A stretch of 64,000 bases of DNA from Actinernus sp. WN-2022 (GCA_030867875.1 JAOWCC010000569.1:62001-126000), one strand, 5' to 3'; positions 44,201 through 56,109 are shown, counted from the stretch's first letter. Notes: generated by a model not told the origin, from the letters alone. A program made the numbers and translations.

Positions 44201-47200
44201 TGCAGTCAGGACCACGAATACCTAACTACAACTGACATGTCCTTATATACTCAAGTTCCCGCCAAAACTACTGTCCATATATGGAATGTATTCACAGGGA
44301 TACCAACACAGTCTTTCAGATAAGGAACTCATTTCTCTTATCCTTTCATCCAAAGAGAAATATCATTTTTATTATTTCCCAATACTTGTCTCCATCTATG
44401 TAAATATGATTCTTACAAGTTCATGCTCGGTCAGTGGTAACAAAATAAACAGAAAAATTAATGAAAATAAATTACTAATACATAGAGTCTGTGATATGAG
44501 TTAATTGTCAACATAAATACAATGGAGCTTTGCTCTAAATAAACCAACAGTCTGCCTTAACTAAGGTAGATGGCAAAGTATTCCATTCCTTTAAAGTTTT
44601 CAGGAAAAAGGAAAATTTATGATAATCTGTTGCTGATGGTGGAACTCTATATGAATGTTTGTGAAGATGACAACTTGTCCGTCCCATTGGGGTAAGATAT
44701 TTCTCATTTTCAACATCAACTAGGCCATTATGGATCTCATATAGCATAGTCTGTCTGCTCTTTTTCCTTCTGCTTTCGAGGGTGTCACAATCAAGTTTTT
44801 TCAACATCCCACTAACACTGGAGTGTTGTCGTGGTAACGATTTAGAGCAAAACGTGCTGCTCGAGTTTGTCAATGTTCTCTCTTGTACAATGTATGTGGA
44901 TCCCAGACCGTACATGAGTATTCCACAATTGGTCGAAACAAGCTCTTGTAGGCCACAGATTTAAGGGCAGGTGAATATATTTCGAGGTTCTGTTTCAGGA
45001 AGCCATGGGAGGGTTCACCATTCAGGGTTGAGGGTTTACATAATGTTATGTGAACACAAAAAATGTTTACTATTTCTTAATTCTCTTATAAAATAGAAAT
45101 GAGAAAAAGTTTAAGACAATTTTAATTTGGCTCCTTTGAAATCATGCCCGTGTTTACACTCCCTCATGCAAACACAGGTAACAACCAATCAGAGCCAACC
45201 AACCAGAGCCAACCAACCAGAGCCAACCAATCAGAGCCAATCGATCAGAGCCAACGAATCAAGTGTCTCACCTGGGTTACCTGGCACAATTACATGTAGC
45301 TCTTCAGTTATTCCACTGGTGACCCCATACAAAACATGTAATACTATAATATCATTGTTCTAACCACTTTCTCTGTCCATTATTATATGAAATAAAGTTG
45401 TTGTCATTGTTAGAGCATGCATACTACTGAATCTATTTTATAAAGTCTGACCTGTAACACATGGACTAACGACACAGTCAATTTAAAGACTCTTTGTTCA
45501 AGCCCACAATAATTTATCATGCAGGATATTTTGATCACTTGTTTACGACACTGCATGTAAAAGTAAGTATCAGAAGCTTCATGTATATTTGCCACAGTGC
45601 ACAAAGCAACTGCTCTTAGACTAAATGAATGTGTTACTGAAATATCTAAGTTAGATACCTGGAAAACCATTGACTTCAGATTTCATAGCCTAACCAACAA
45701 AGTGTGCAAAGAATAATCATGCAATTTTATGCACAATTGTTCCTAAAAATGCATTTTATAAATTTCAATTCAAAAACTCATGAATAATGAATGAGCATTT
45801 TGTCCAATCAGATGAAGCAAATCAGTCACGTGCATGCTCATTTGTACCTGATAAAATCTCATCATTCTAAAAAGCCAGCGGAGGGACTTGAATTCTCAAA
45901 TGCAGCCTGATTTAGGATACTGTTTTCTTTATTTTTTCTTGTTCCCTGGGATTAAGGGGAACAATGATGTTCATGTTGCAAATTTCTACAAGTGATATTA
46001 TCACTTTTATTATATTCACCAATTAAAGGGCAAAGGTATATATATACATAAATTTTGACCCACCCAATCTTAAACATGTTTAAGATTTATGGGTTTACTA
46101 AACCAGCTTAAATTATTTTGTATTTGCTAAAATATATGCCAGCTGACTCTAAATGTGCAAGGACTAGAGGAACTATCTATATATCAACAAGGGAAACAAG
46201 GCAGAAAAGCATTATAAGGAACAAGGGGAACAAGGAAGAAAACCATAATTATAATGTCTACTAGGTATACATACACGAAGCCAGGAACAAGGGGAACAAG
46301 GCGAACAAGGAAGAAAACCATTATAACGTCCACTAGGTAATACATACACAAAGCCGGGAACAAGGGGAACAAGGAAGAAAACCATTATAATGTCTACTAG
46401 GTATACATACACGTAGCCAGGAACAAGGGAATTCTGTCCAAGGGGGAAACAGGGTTAATGATTGAGACAATGGATAAGCACCTTGCAACTCTTGGAATTT
46501 CTATTTATGTTTCAGCTTTCTCATTGAATTGCTAATTAGGATTATAATTAGGATGAATGTTTTATAAAAAGAATATTAATGAACACTAAATTTTATATAA
46601 AGTTTCATCCTAATTAAGATATGATAAAGACCCAAAGATAGCAAAAAGTACATGGAACATAAGGTTCCTAGATAATAAATTTTGCACTAAATTTACTAAT
46701 TTCAGCAGACTACCGAGATACACAGATAATATTTTTTAAATGAAATTATCCAACTACTATTACTTGTTTACCGAGCCACTGTTTAGTTCCAATTATTAAA
46801 CCTCAAAGCCCTCAAACTCAACTCAAAGCAGTAAAATAATAAAAATTGTGCATTAAACTTACAAACATCCTCTGCCGTCATGTCAGTCACATCGCTTTCC
46901 AAGTCTTGAACTTTATCGATGTCAACCACGACACCAAATCCTTCAAGTGCAGGTTGTTCTTTCCCTAGCTTGTTCTTTGCAACACAATGCATTCAGAATT
47001 GCGAAACGCCACTTCAAACAACATAGTATGGTAATTTCTTCATGTCATTCCCTTGAGATGTTCGTAATTGCAGGCGGTGATTACTCAAATATTTTGCATG
47101 GCGTTGTGAATACAAAGGTTCAATGGTTCATTAAGGTTACCGGATACCTTCAGGGTGCGTTTCCAGTCTAAATTATGTAGCGCCTCGAGAAAACATCGTA

Positions 47201-50041
47201 GATAAATCATCCATGTATCATTTTAAAGCTTATAAAATTGGCTACAAGAATACATAAAAAGTTTTGAGTTCTTTGAAAATCTCGAATTTTCCGCCATCCC
47301 GTTCCTCATATCTAGTGAGATGGCTTTCAGAAGTTCCGACTCCGAAAATATTTTAAAGTTTAAAAATCTGTTTGCTTTGTCGCATTTCAGAGGAATCGTA
47401 TTACAAAACCGTGTCGGGGAATTTCAAAATTCGATTTAGTTCAAAAGTTATCATGCTTTCCGTGAAAAGGCGAAAAATAATCCGAGTAGATATGCGGGAA
47501 ACGTCGTCAAGAGCTCTCTTTTAAGAATTTCCCAATTCCCCGACACGGTTTTGCAGCTGAGATATCAATTGACATTTTGTGAAAATTTCGCACAAATCGA
47601 ATAAATTCCTCTTGAGTGGGAACTTTTTTTAAACTCTATTTTGATTGAAAATCGAAAGCGAGAAAATAGCACTTCAAAAAATATACCCGTCTGTCGTGCG
47701 TGAATCTGAAGCCCCGCCTCTCCAACAATTAGCAAGCTCTTGGCCAATCATTTCTCATCACAGTTCAACTATCTGTCAAGATTTCCCGCCAATGTTGATT
47801 TCCGATCAAAGCAACGCACCGATGTTTGTTCTTTTTTGTGTGACTTGAAAAATGGTAGCGGTAAGAGTCAGATGGTTTCCCAGGCTAGAAAAATGGGAAA
47901 GACAAAAAGACCTTGAGGGGCAAAGCCAAGGTGAACACCTATAGAGACGCCTTGAATGCCAGCATAGTTAGTAGAGGAGACAGCGTTTTGCAGGCGTCTG
48001 AAACAGCACGACAATAGCGAGAGCGTGGTTCAACCGATTCAGGGTCACCGCCAAACTACGTTTCCATCTAAGCTTTCTTGGAAACAAATATTCCCTCGGC
48101 TGGCTCTTATCAATTCTACTTTATGTTCAGATGTGGACCAATCGGCACTGTCTGAAAGTGAAAATACGAATGCTTGTCGGGTTTTGCGAGGACTCTTATT
48201 TGGCTTTGTAATTGTAGTCGTATGCATTGTTTGGCCTCGTTTTGCTTTGCTTTTTTCTTTCTTTTTCAAGCTAAGGGTTTAGGGTTAGGGCATCCTGCTT
48301 GCTTTTTGTAAGATATAAGGCCAACATCCGATGGAATTGTGGAATCGTGTGTGTAAAAACATTTCTCAATAAACGTAAACATTGGTATATATATGAAATG
48401 AATTTAATATGTGCCGATTTCCCACACCGTCGTTACGGGCGAGTGAGCACTTGTCATGTGTTTATTGATCTGCTGTCAATCAAAAAGAACCAAAAACTTC
48501 CTTTTGGTATTTCTCCGTCAATATAATATTTTTTTTAACGGAGTTTTTGGTATATGAGACACTACTACTAAAACTACATTTCTATGTGAAAAAAAAAAAA
48601 TTCCAACTTTTTCGTTTTGAAGGTATCCGGTAACCTTAAGTAACTATTATAAGTTTTTGAAGCTGTTTAATAAACTCGCAGCACATGTTTTATCAGGTCT
48701 AAAACTCTCGGGCTGCGCCCTCAAGTTTTAAACCTGATAAAACAATGCTGCTTGTTTATTAAACAGTACTTAATGCATCCTCCTTCAGTAATCATTTCAG
48801 TTGTTGCATAGATCAATAGTATAGTGTTAAGGCCGATAAAATGTACAGTATGTTGTAGTTTCCTTTCCTACATGTATGTGAGCACAAGCACCAAAGATTT
48901 TGCATCTGCTTAGAAATCAGGCAGTATACCGCCATCTTGTATTAGGTGTGTGAAGGCTTTAAAGGATGATATCTCACCATATTCAGGCTGTTTGTGAGTA
49001 GAATATATATCTGGGATGTTTGAAAGGCACAGCTGCAATTTTGATTTTGCATAGCATGACATGACATTCCGCTTCAGTCCGATTGTTATAATGCCAGGTA
49101 CTGTATGGGGACCCATATATTTTTGGGGTCCCAAATGATAAAGATCTATGGGTCCCAGGACCCAGAGTAATAATTTATAGTGCTATCCCTGGATGGTCAG
49201 TACCTGAAGGATGGACTTCAAGAGAGTTCTATCATGTAATGCTTGGTCAACTTCGGTCTGCCTATATTCAAGCCATTGATCAACTTCTGCTCTCTCCAGT
49301 GGCGACTCTCCCAGTAGACCAGCATCACATTGCGTCCCACACTCATTGGCAACTCTTGCTAAATATACTGCAACAGTCCTTAAACCATGGACAGTCACTC
49401 CTGAGGGAAATGTCAAAGCTGGTGGCTATAAAACAAAACAAAAATGATTAATCAAAAGGGGTTTACCTGGCATGGGGTTTTCACAAATAATTTATGCAGG
49501 GGTTTCATTTAAAGCTGGTGGCTGTGGTTTATGTTAGCACCTAATTCACAATCCTTTGCAAAGACTTTAAATATGGTAACTGACTTGAGTGAGTTCTAAT
49601 TTAGAAACTTGAATGCACATGAATATTCCATAGATTTTTGTAGTTTTAACTGACCACTCTTAAATTTCATTCTTTGTACTTTGTTGTTGGAAGAATCCTC
49701 CATCCATTCGATCGTAACCTGCGATTGGGCTCTCCTTTTCCTGGAGAAAATTGAGGGAAAGGAGGGCCTAAATTTCGATCAATTGGTTCATGTGTATGGC
49801 GGTGATATGCATTGATGCAGGACCTTGAAGGCTTGATGCAAGTCCAACGACAACGTGCACATAAAATCTGTTGAGATAACATTCCAACTACATTAAAACT
49901 AACATACAAGAAGACCTAACGCACCTTTGACGACGACGTATCAAAGTTTTCATCTATTGACAACTGTTGTTTGGGTATCGCACACAATTCGAGCAAATTC
50001 GACAAATCACTACAACCGTTCAAGTACAATTTAGCCGCCAT
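41184..50041 (-). CDS. EEF1E1: EEF1E1 / AIMP3 (p18), multi-tRNA-synthetase complex scaffold, complete
   Basis: Four minus-strand exons: 50041-49925, 49425-49204, 43487-43332, 41255-41184, all phase 0 with GT-AG junctions, encoding 188 residues (human about 174). The family has a GST-like fold and no GST activity. It docks methionyl-tRNA synthetase in the multisynthetase complex, and in vertebrates also acts in DNA-damage signalling. Diagnostic segments are EVDQWLEYRQTEVD, KVYLVGHRLTLADVMLHYAL, KETLINVSRWFC, and the end LVTFQRNLLYS. The GST-C domain covers about residues 75-180; the N-terminal half is divergent, as usual. ATG at 50041 has an AGGTT context. AATAAA lies at 41170-41165, only 14 nt after the stop, so the 3' UTR must be very short. 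Intron 2 (5.7 kb) holds a LINE fragment and a 1.5-kb TTAA element. Confidence 0.93.
42099..42782. mobile_element. Possible TIR element containing a SINE
   Basis: GTAGTTCAAATTTCATCTCAG at the left and CTGAGATGAAATTTGAACTAC at the right are perfect 21-bp inverted repeats. Both ends continue with CTAGTTCAAAAATTCCC-type motifs. It lies in EEF1E1 intron 3. Confidence 0.6.
42335..42412 (-). mobile_element. tRNA-derived SINE or tRNA-like fragment
   Basis: On the minus strand TGTGGCACAGTGGTTAAGG (A box) and GCTGGTTCAAGTACCAGC (B box and T-arm-like hairpin) have tRNA spacing. A complete cloverleaf is not obvious, so this is a SINE head rather than a tRNA gene. Confidence 0.55.
43332..43487 (-). CDS. 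EEF1E1: EEF1E1 exon 3, GST-C core
   Basis: The acceptor is ttttcacatttcag and the donor GCCAG|gtacag; 52 codons. It encodes LDSHLEQKVYLVGHRLTLAD, then VMLHYALH and INVSRWFCQ, the most conserved part of the AIMP3 GST-C domain. Confidence 0.95.
44520..45010 (-). pseudogene. LINE reverse-transcriptase C-terminal fragment
   Basis: The minus strand reads NLEIYSPALKSVAYKSLFRP, IVEYSCTVWDPHTLYK, then, after a frameshift, LKKLDCDTLESRRKKSRQTM, LYEIHNGLVDVENEKYL and FSFFLKTLKEWNTLP. This is the post-catalytic region of a non-LTR element. It is frameshifted and truncated, in EEF1E1 intron 2. Confidence 0.72.
45183..45262 (+). repeat. 14-bp tandem repeat with CCAAT-like units
   Basis: About five copies of CAGAGCCAACCAAC and variants, some reading CCAATCAGAGCC. 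It lies in EEF1E1 intron 2. Confidence 0.65.
46205..46432 (+). repeat. ~65-bp tandem repeat, about 3.5 copies
   Basis: The unit contains GGAACAAGGGGAACAAGGAA, GAAAACCATTATAATGTCTA and CTAGGTATACATACACGAAG. It lies in EEF1E1 intron 2. Confidence 0.75.
46865..46992 (-). CDS. Candidate lone exon inside EEF1E1 intron 2
   Basis: On the minus strand an ATG at 46992 opens 42 codons (KEQPALEGFGVVVDIDKVQ, then SDVTDMTAEDV) ending at a good donor, GTTT|gtaagt, phase 1. The composition is soluble and protein-like, but I do not recognise a family. It is out of phase with EEF1E1 exon 3, so it is not an alternative EEF1E1 exon. No partner exon was found on the minus strand down to 43500. Confidence 0.25.
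47135..48635. mobile_element. TTAA element, family A, full length
   Basis: TIRs GGTTACCGGATACCTTC and GAAGGTATCCGGTAACC are flanked by TTAA (47131-47134, 48636-48639); 1501 bp. The left ~230 bp match window positions 1-229 in inverse. Short open frames inside show no transposase motif. It lies in EEF1E1 intron 2. Confidence 0.85.
49204..49425 (-). CDS. EEF1E1: EEF1E1 exon 2
   Basis: The acceptor is ttgttttatag and the donor TTCAG|gtactg; 74 codons. It contains GLRTVAVYLARVAN and ERAEVDQWLEYRQTEVD, aligning with the GL..IA.HL...A and QQWLEYR..QVD segments of AIMP3. Confidence 0.92.
49925..50041 (-). CDS. EEF1E1: EEF1E1 exon 1
   Basis: Starts ATGGCGGCTAAA, 39 codons, donor AAAG|gtgcgt. The product MAAKLYLNGCSDL, then LLELCAIPKQQ, corresponds to the poorly conserved N-terminal GST-like half. 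It ends in phase 0 and joins PPALTFPSG of exon 2. Confidence 0.85.
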
Positions 50042-50870
50042 AACCTAATATTTTCGTGATCCGTTATACGATTACCAAGGATTACCAAGGTGAATTTTAT
50101 TTTGTTCCAGGCCCCGCGCGGGACGTGTCTCGACAGGTGCTCGCATGTATTCGTTTATCCACCAATCATAAGGCGTGGTTAAGTTACGCGATTAAAACCA
50201 TTGAATACATTACACACTAAAAGAAACAAAGAGATTTGAGTAAAAGACCTTTAAAATCTAGGAGACAAAGAGTGAAAGCGTACGCGTAGTTCATGTTACA
50301 TAGGTTTTTTTAAATATCAAGAGATCCATATAAGATATAATCGACAGACTCCATCTAAGAAATAATCCAATTTGAGAAAACGTGAATTACTGAATACAGG
50401 TAAGTCTGACTTCATCAATAACAGACCATCAAACCGATTTCCGCTTTAAGAAATCTTGAGTCGACCAGTTACAACTGTTTTAGGATTTACGTCTTCGTGA
50501 TTCCTCCCGAACGGATCTCGTTTCCCTCGCTCGACCTATACTGAGCGCAAATCGGCGAAGATAATGAAATATTTCATGGAATAGTGCATCAAGTTAACGC
50601 TATGAAAACAGATAGGAACCACTAAGAAGTATTAGTTTGAACCGCTGACCATGTAGCGATTCACATTTCATATTTAATGGTACTAATTTTGTGCGGGGGA
50701 TATAACCAGTAAAATACTAGCACTCGTCAAATGAAATTTTATAAATATAATAATGATGATGATGATAATATTTAGTGCCAGGATGTTTTCTATCGTTGGT
50801 ATTTTTCTGAGAGATGCTGGAAAACACACAAGTTAACGCCAGAAACTAGTATTAAAATCATTAAAATGTA
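50042..50870. promoter_or_regulatory. Upstream region of EEF1E1; possible divergent promoter
   Basis: About 125 bp upstream of the EEF1E1 ATG lies ACCAATCATAAGG (CCAAT) and about 70 bp upstream a GC-rich patch (CCCCGCGCGGGACGTG). No TATA box is evident. On the + strand TGAATACAG|gtaagt at 50391-50405 is a consensus splice donor, possibly ending a non-coding exon of a divergent transcript. These are motif readings only. Confidence 0.3.
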
Positions 50871-50874
50871 GGTC

Positions 50875-51161
50875 TCTATCAATTCCAAACCTGTCCATCC
50901 CCTGGACATTTGTGGGACATTTGACACTTTTGAATCAGAGCGTCGCAAATGCCGCACCGTGGGGCTCAGGATCGAGTGTAAATCTCTTACAAACACTAAT
51001 GTAAGATTCGCTATCACTTTTGACTCTCTTTGACCAATCCTCACACCCCCTCCCAACTTTTCTTTGCTGGCAAATACTCCACCCCCGTGACCGAGAAACT
51101 CATTCAAATTCCCCACGTATGCCCGACGGGGGGGGGGATGGGCAGGTTTGGAATTGATAGA
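50875..51161. mobile_element. TIR element (MITE)
   Basis: TCTATCAATTCCAAACCTG at the left and CAGGTTTGGAATTGATAGA at the right are inverted ends, continuing TCCATCCCC/GGGGATGGG. It is related in style to 57422-58401. Confidence 0.7.
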
Positions 51162-51539
51162 GCCATTACTATAGATTTAGATTTGAAAGGCCATAATAAA
51201 ACTATAAACTATTTACATATAATCCAAAAAGCATTGAATTAAAATGCTATCAAAAAGTCATGAAAACTATGAGCTATTTAGATACATATAAAAGTTAGGT
51301 TTTATAAATAATTTTAAATGCTACCAGAAAGTCTAATGTTCTCACTTAAACTGCTCCAATCTTTGACGCGGGGACGAAGGGAGATCCTGAAAATTGGGGG
51401 AAACTGCGGGCGGGGGGCCGGGGGAGATGGTGGATTCTAGGACACAACGCCACTGCTTTGACATGGTACGCGTATTCCTGTGGTTTAACAGTAAGGTCGC
51501 GATAGGTGAGGCTGTACAGTAAACATATAGTCAGGAGCG

Positions 51540-51964
51540 TATCCAGGTTTTAAAAATGTGTAGGCCCAAACTACCGGCCTGGAAGTGTCCGCTCTTCTTG
51601 GGGGTCCGGGGGTATGCTCTCCGAGATCTAGAACTCTAGAACTCTAAGCAATTTTCGCTCTGCCTGCAGCAGTTACTTTTCTGACATCAATTAGATTATT
51701 AAGTAGAAGCACGGCACTCATGTAAAGCAGGTCCTTTTGTTGATGTTCGGTAGTAATTTAGAGTTAATTATAAATTAGAATTAAAGTTGAATATTTGTTG
51801 TTTAATAGTTCTTACAATATTTTAATCGCTTATAGTCTGTATATAAGCTTATAGTCTAATTATTATTAGTATTTTTATTGTAGTTATCTTACGTTATTTT
51901 CATATGTAAAAATCCTGATGAGCCTACCGTGGGTAAATAAAGTTATTATTATTATTATTATTAT
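51540..51964 (+). mobile_element. LINE 3' end with (ATT)n tail
   Basis: Non-coding A+T-rich sequence ends ATGAGCCTACCGTGGGTAAA, then TAAAGTTATTATTATT. This is the usual 3' terminus of CR1/Jockey-like LINEs. No reverse-transcriptase coding remains. Confidence 0.5.
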
Positions 51965-53294
51965 CGGAAATGTTTAGATTTAGACTTTCGTAAATGCCTT
52001 CTGCTGCACTTCCAGTAGACTTGCTCCAAGTCGAACTCGCTTAGTCACTGGGTAAGCGATTTCTGGGTCAAAAAGCGAGTGCGAGAATCGAAGGGAGAGG
52101 CGAGTTCGACTTGTTTCACTTGCAGGAAATTGAATCGGGGGATTATGTTTTGGCGCGAAAACACGTTTCAGGGGCGGAGCTTATATTTCGCGCCTTTGAC
52201 AAACTCTTTATGAGTACACTCAATTTGTAAATACCACATCCACGGTCGACTGACTTGACATATCACTATACAATGCCTGAAGAATTGACGCTTTGTGATT
52301 GGGCAAATCTTAGTACGTCATAAGCCACGCCTCCAGACATTTCTATGTAAAGCGGTAGCTTTTAGGGGTCGGGTGTCAATTTGTTGCTGTTAACGAGTGT
52401 CATCGAATGCTAGAGAATGACAGCGCTTTTGAAAACAACAAGGAAGAATGTGCTTGATGATACATGTTAATAGCAATAAAAGGCATCGAAAGTTTAAAAT
52501 GTTGGCATGTTTCTATCGGTACCTTTTAGGGGTCAAAATAAGCTTGAGCCACGCTCATTTTAGTACCTCTTAGGGGTGAAATCGAAAATGTCCGACGAGC
52601 ATCCCTACCCCTCCCTAGGGCCTCTGGAACCAGTGTATACAAAAGAGGGCTTTCATTAAAAGAAATTAATTTGGTTCAAAATTACTAACGTTCAAGAGAG
52701 ACCTGTGATAGTCTGAATGTGTCAATCTATTTTTGGCTCAGTGGACGTCACGATACTATTTTCAGATTCGGTTCCAGCTCCTCACGGATTTTACTCGCTC
52801 CATCTCAGTTTGTTGAATTCACGAAGAAGGGCGATGGATGCGAAACTAACTATATAGAGCTTCAAAACTGGCTCTGAATTCTGTGTTGCTCCCTACTACC
52901 CGGAAGGATATGACCTGATCTGACTTGAAGACTCGTGAAAATGAACTTCGAAATGTAATATTATAAGCTTACCACTGCCTTTATAAAGGCGCCCAAACAG
53001 TTGGAACGGAGTGTAACTTGAAAACCCGTTAAAAATATTGCCGTATTATTTAATTTGACTGTAAACTTCGGATTTGACCTGGAAACCGTGAAAAGATACT
53101 GCATGGAACGGCTCCCAAAAACTATAATAAATTACCAATACCGCATCGTTGTTATTGAAACTTCGCTTGCCTAATAAATGCTTGTTCCCTGTAGTTCATA
53201 GGCACGTATATTGTAGCTAGATAACATACCTAGGGAACTGACGGGAATATTTGCTCTATTTCATGCTAATAATTTTAGAAACATTCAGTTTATC
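51965..53294. other. No gene recognised
   Basis: An imperfect inverted repeat near 52013-52130 (CAAGTCGAACTCGC and GCGAGTTCGACTTG). Several TTTTAGGGGT motifs occur near 52370, 52525 and 52570. No exon is supported. Confidence 0.4.
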
Positions 53295-54022
53295 AAGGGC
53301 ACCCAACGAGTACTTTTTGAAATTCGTTTGAAACCAGTTGTCTGCAGCTCATCTAGCCATTTTAAGGCGCCTACTATGTCGTTTGACGTATTCTAGAAAG
53401 CTATTCGCTGTTCGGATTTTCTAGGTGGAAATCGCGTCAACCGAAAATACTATGGCAAAATATTCCCGGCCTACGAATTTGTTAGTAGTCTAGAACATAA
53501 ACAAGAATTTTCTAGCCCAAGTAACTTCATGTTGCAAAGTTTTGTGGAGGTACGAATTTTTTAGGGGTTCTTTTTTCCTTTAGGCAATTCTTTTAGGTGA
53601 CCTCCATTTGCTAAAGGTTTATTCTTTCGGATTTTAGATGTCAGAATTTCTTAGAGAATGAAAATGTGTTCTAGAAAACTTTAGGTGGCCGCTTCACTAA
53701 ATGATTGGTGATAATGTGGTGTTTTTTTTTCATTCCAACCAATTTTTTTTCCGGATCGGTCTGACTCTATTGATCAGACGAAAACGTACGAATATTTTAG
53801 GGGAAAGCTCTTACTCTATTGATCAGACGAATACGCACGAATATTTTAGGGGAACCTTTTAGTCTCCCTTTTCTTCTATAATTTTCTAGGGATTGAAAAC
53901 AAATTTTCTAGCCAGTATTTCAGAAAACAATTTTCTAGGGACAATTTTTTCAAATCCGAAAGTTTTAGGCTAACTTACTCTCCCGAACAGCTTTTTAAAC
54001 GAAAACTTCGTTGGGTGCCCTT
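53295..54022. mobile_element. TIR element rich in TTTTAGGGG/TTTCTAGGG motifs
   Basis: AAGGGCACCCAACGA at the left and TCGTTGGGTGCCCTT at the right. The interior repeats motifs such as AATTTTTTAGGGG, ATATTTTAGGGG and ATTTTCTAGGG ten or more times. GTACGAATATTTTAGGGG occurs twice about 50 bp apart. Confidence 0.65.
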
Positions 54023-54240
54023 GGTTTATGGCAACCACGCATCGAGTTTTGACCACAACTTCGCGAAATTATATATAAATCCCGACAGCCCGTACTTCGT
54101 TCGCTTTCCAAATACTATACATAGGCATATTCAGGCCCTGTAGCTTATATTCACATATATTTTAGCTAGACCGATTTATAGGTTCAGAACTAGCCGGATA
54201 ATTGGCTCGTTCAGTTTGTAGCGAGCGAACATCCATTTAA

Positions 54241-55266
54241 GGCGCGGTATCGATGGAATATCGCGAATATCCGATATTTTATTTTTGATCTAATTTGAAG
54301 TCACAGCATCTAATATCCGATATTATCAGACATATATATTTCTCTATTTTCACATTACTAGCATCTAATATCCGATATTATTAGATATTTTATTTATTCT
54401 CTAATTTCACATTACTAGCATCTATAAATATCCGATATTGTCAGATATTTTCATTTTTCTTTAATTTCACACTGACTAACATGTAATATCCGATATTATC
54501 CTATATATTTTTTTCTCTAAATAAAGAGATAAATATTGTATTGTACTTTGAAAGTTTATTCTTTAAATGTGTTCTCCATTATCTTTTGAATTTTTTGTAT
54601 GCAGTAGAAGTGACATCACAGGCGTGTACAATATCAAGGCACCTAGGAGAAGAGGGGTTATCTAATTAGATATCTAATAGATGTCTATCGTGATATTATC
54701 AGATAATATCCGATAATATCGAATATCAAGCTCCCTGGGAGAGGAGAGGAGGGGTTATCTAATTAGATATCTTATAGAATTCAATTCAATAATTGTTTTA
54801 TTATACATTTTAAGCTCAAGTTTTAGCAAAAGAGAAAGCTATCGTAAACGAAACTAAATGAAACTCCGCATAAAATTGGTTCGTTTACGATTGGATTTCT
54901 GATTCAAGATGTTTTCTTTCGGCGGCATATTCGAGCTAGAAATTGCATTTATTTTACGAGTTTAGGAGAAAAGAATGACTAGAAACATAGCTGAGAACTA
55001 AAATGGCTCAAAATAACGAAATAAGTGCCCTGCTTTCAGCGTAAAATTGCCCTATTTGCTTACCATCGAGCGCTAAGTATTGTCTGCTAGCAGATGTTGT
55101 ACGCATGCGCACTTAGTGCTATAGCCAATCAGAATCGAGATGTAAGTAAAATGTATAATAACATCGAATATCAAGCTCCCTGGGAGAGGAGAGGAGGGAG
55201 TATATCAAATTAAAGATCTAATTAGGTATGAATATCCGATATTTGATAGTCCGTCGATAGCGCGCC
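54241..55266. mobile_element. TIR element with AATATCCGATATT repeats
   Basis: GGCGCGGTATCGATGGA at the left and TCCGTCGATAGCGCGCC at the right, flanked by TAA. The interior has about four ~63-bp tandem units around the palindrome AATATCCGATATT (54290-54510). It also has three copies of ATATCAAGCTCCCTGGGAGA or similar, followed by GGAGGGGTTATCTAATTAGA. It is non-coding. Confidence 0.7.
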
Positions 55267-56100
55267 TAAGTCGAGCAAACATTCTCTCAGAATAAATTAG
55301 CAATCTCCGCTCTCGTATAAAACAAGCAACCACTGACAGACTTAGAATGAAATATCGTAAACAGACGCTTACAATTCGCTAATAAAATAATTTAGAAATA
55401 GAAGTTAGAATATCGTAAGCATTGCAACACCGTAATATGAACCTGTACTGTCGTGAAAGTAGGACCTTGTGAATGCTGCTGTAGGTTTGGATTCCCGGGG
55501 GGGTTCTTCCTATATTCGGCTGGTAGGGGTTGATCGTCGTATTTTTTAGGGTTTGAAATCGGCGATCCGGCATTTTTTAGGGGTTTGTCAAGCGAAATCC
55601 ATTTTTAGGGTGATTTTTAGACCATGAAGCATATTTTAGGGTGGGAAATTTTTCGGAGGTTTTCCGACTGTCACCCCTACCCTTTTTACCTTGAAGAACC
55701 TAACCCTAACCCCTACACCATAGGATTACAGTCAGAAATATTTGTTTATTTTTTCACTCCCATATTCTCGTTCTCATACATCGAGCTAGTCTAAGTGCGC
55801 TTTACAGCACTATTTGGGTTTCCTATGCAATAAAATCGTACGCAGCCAGTTTTAAGACGTACATCATTAAACGTTCACTTCAGTTATTAAGGAGGCTGCT
55901 TAAATGTATGAATTCTGTAAACTCTGGTTGTGGATGCACGAACGCACGACTGCGATGACTTTGGCATTGCGATCACCGGATATGTGGTAACATTAATCTT
56001 TTCCATAAAGTAATAGTACTAGTGTTTCTCTTATTTTCTAGGTAAATGAAAATTGAACTCGAGACTTTTAGACCTGTTACGAAGTAGTTACAATTCTAAA
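55267..56100. other. No gene recognised
   Basis: A cluster of TTTTTAGGG motifs at 55535-55650 and a short telomere-like CCTAACCCTAACCCC at 55700. No exon or TIR pair is clear. Confidence 0.4.
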
Positions 56101-56109
56101 GCTAACCTT

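Noticed and set aside
48025..48282. Frame with a hydrophobic C-terminal stretch inside element A
   Set aside because: It lies wholly within a non-autonomous TTAA element and has no conserved motif.
48284..48297. Telomere-like TTAGGGTTAGGG
   Set aside because: Only two units inside a transposon; not a telomere or interstitial array.
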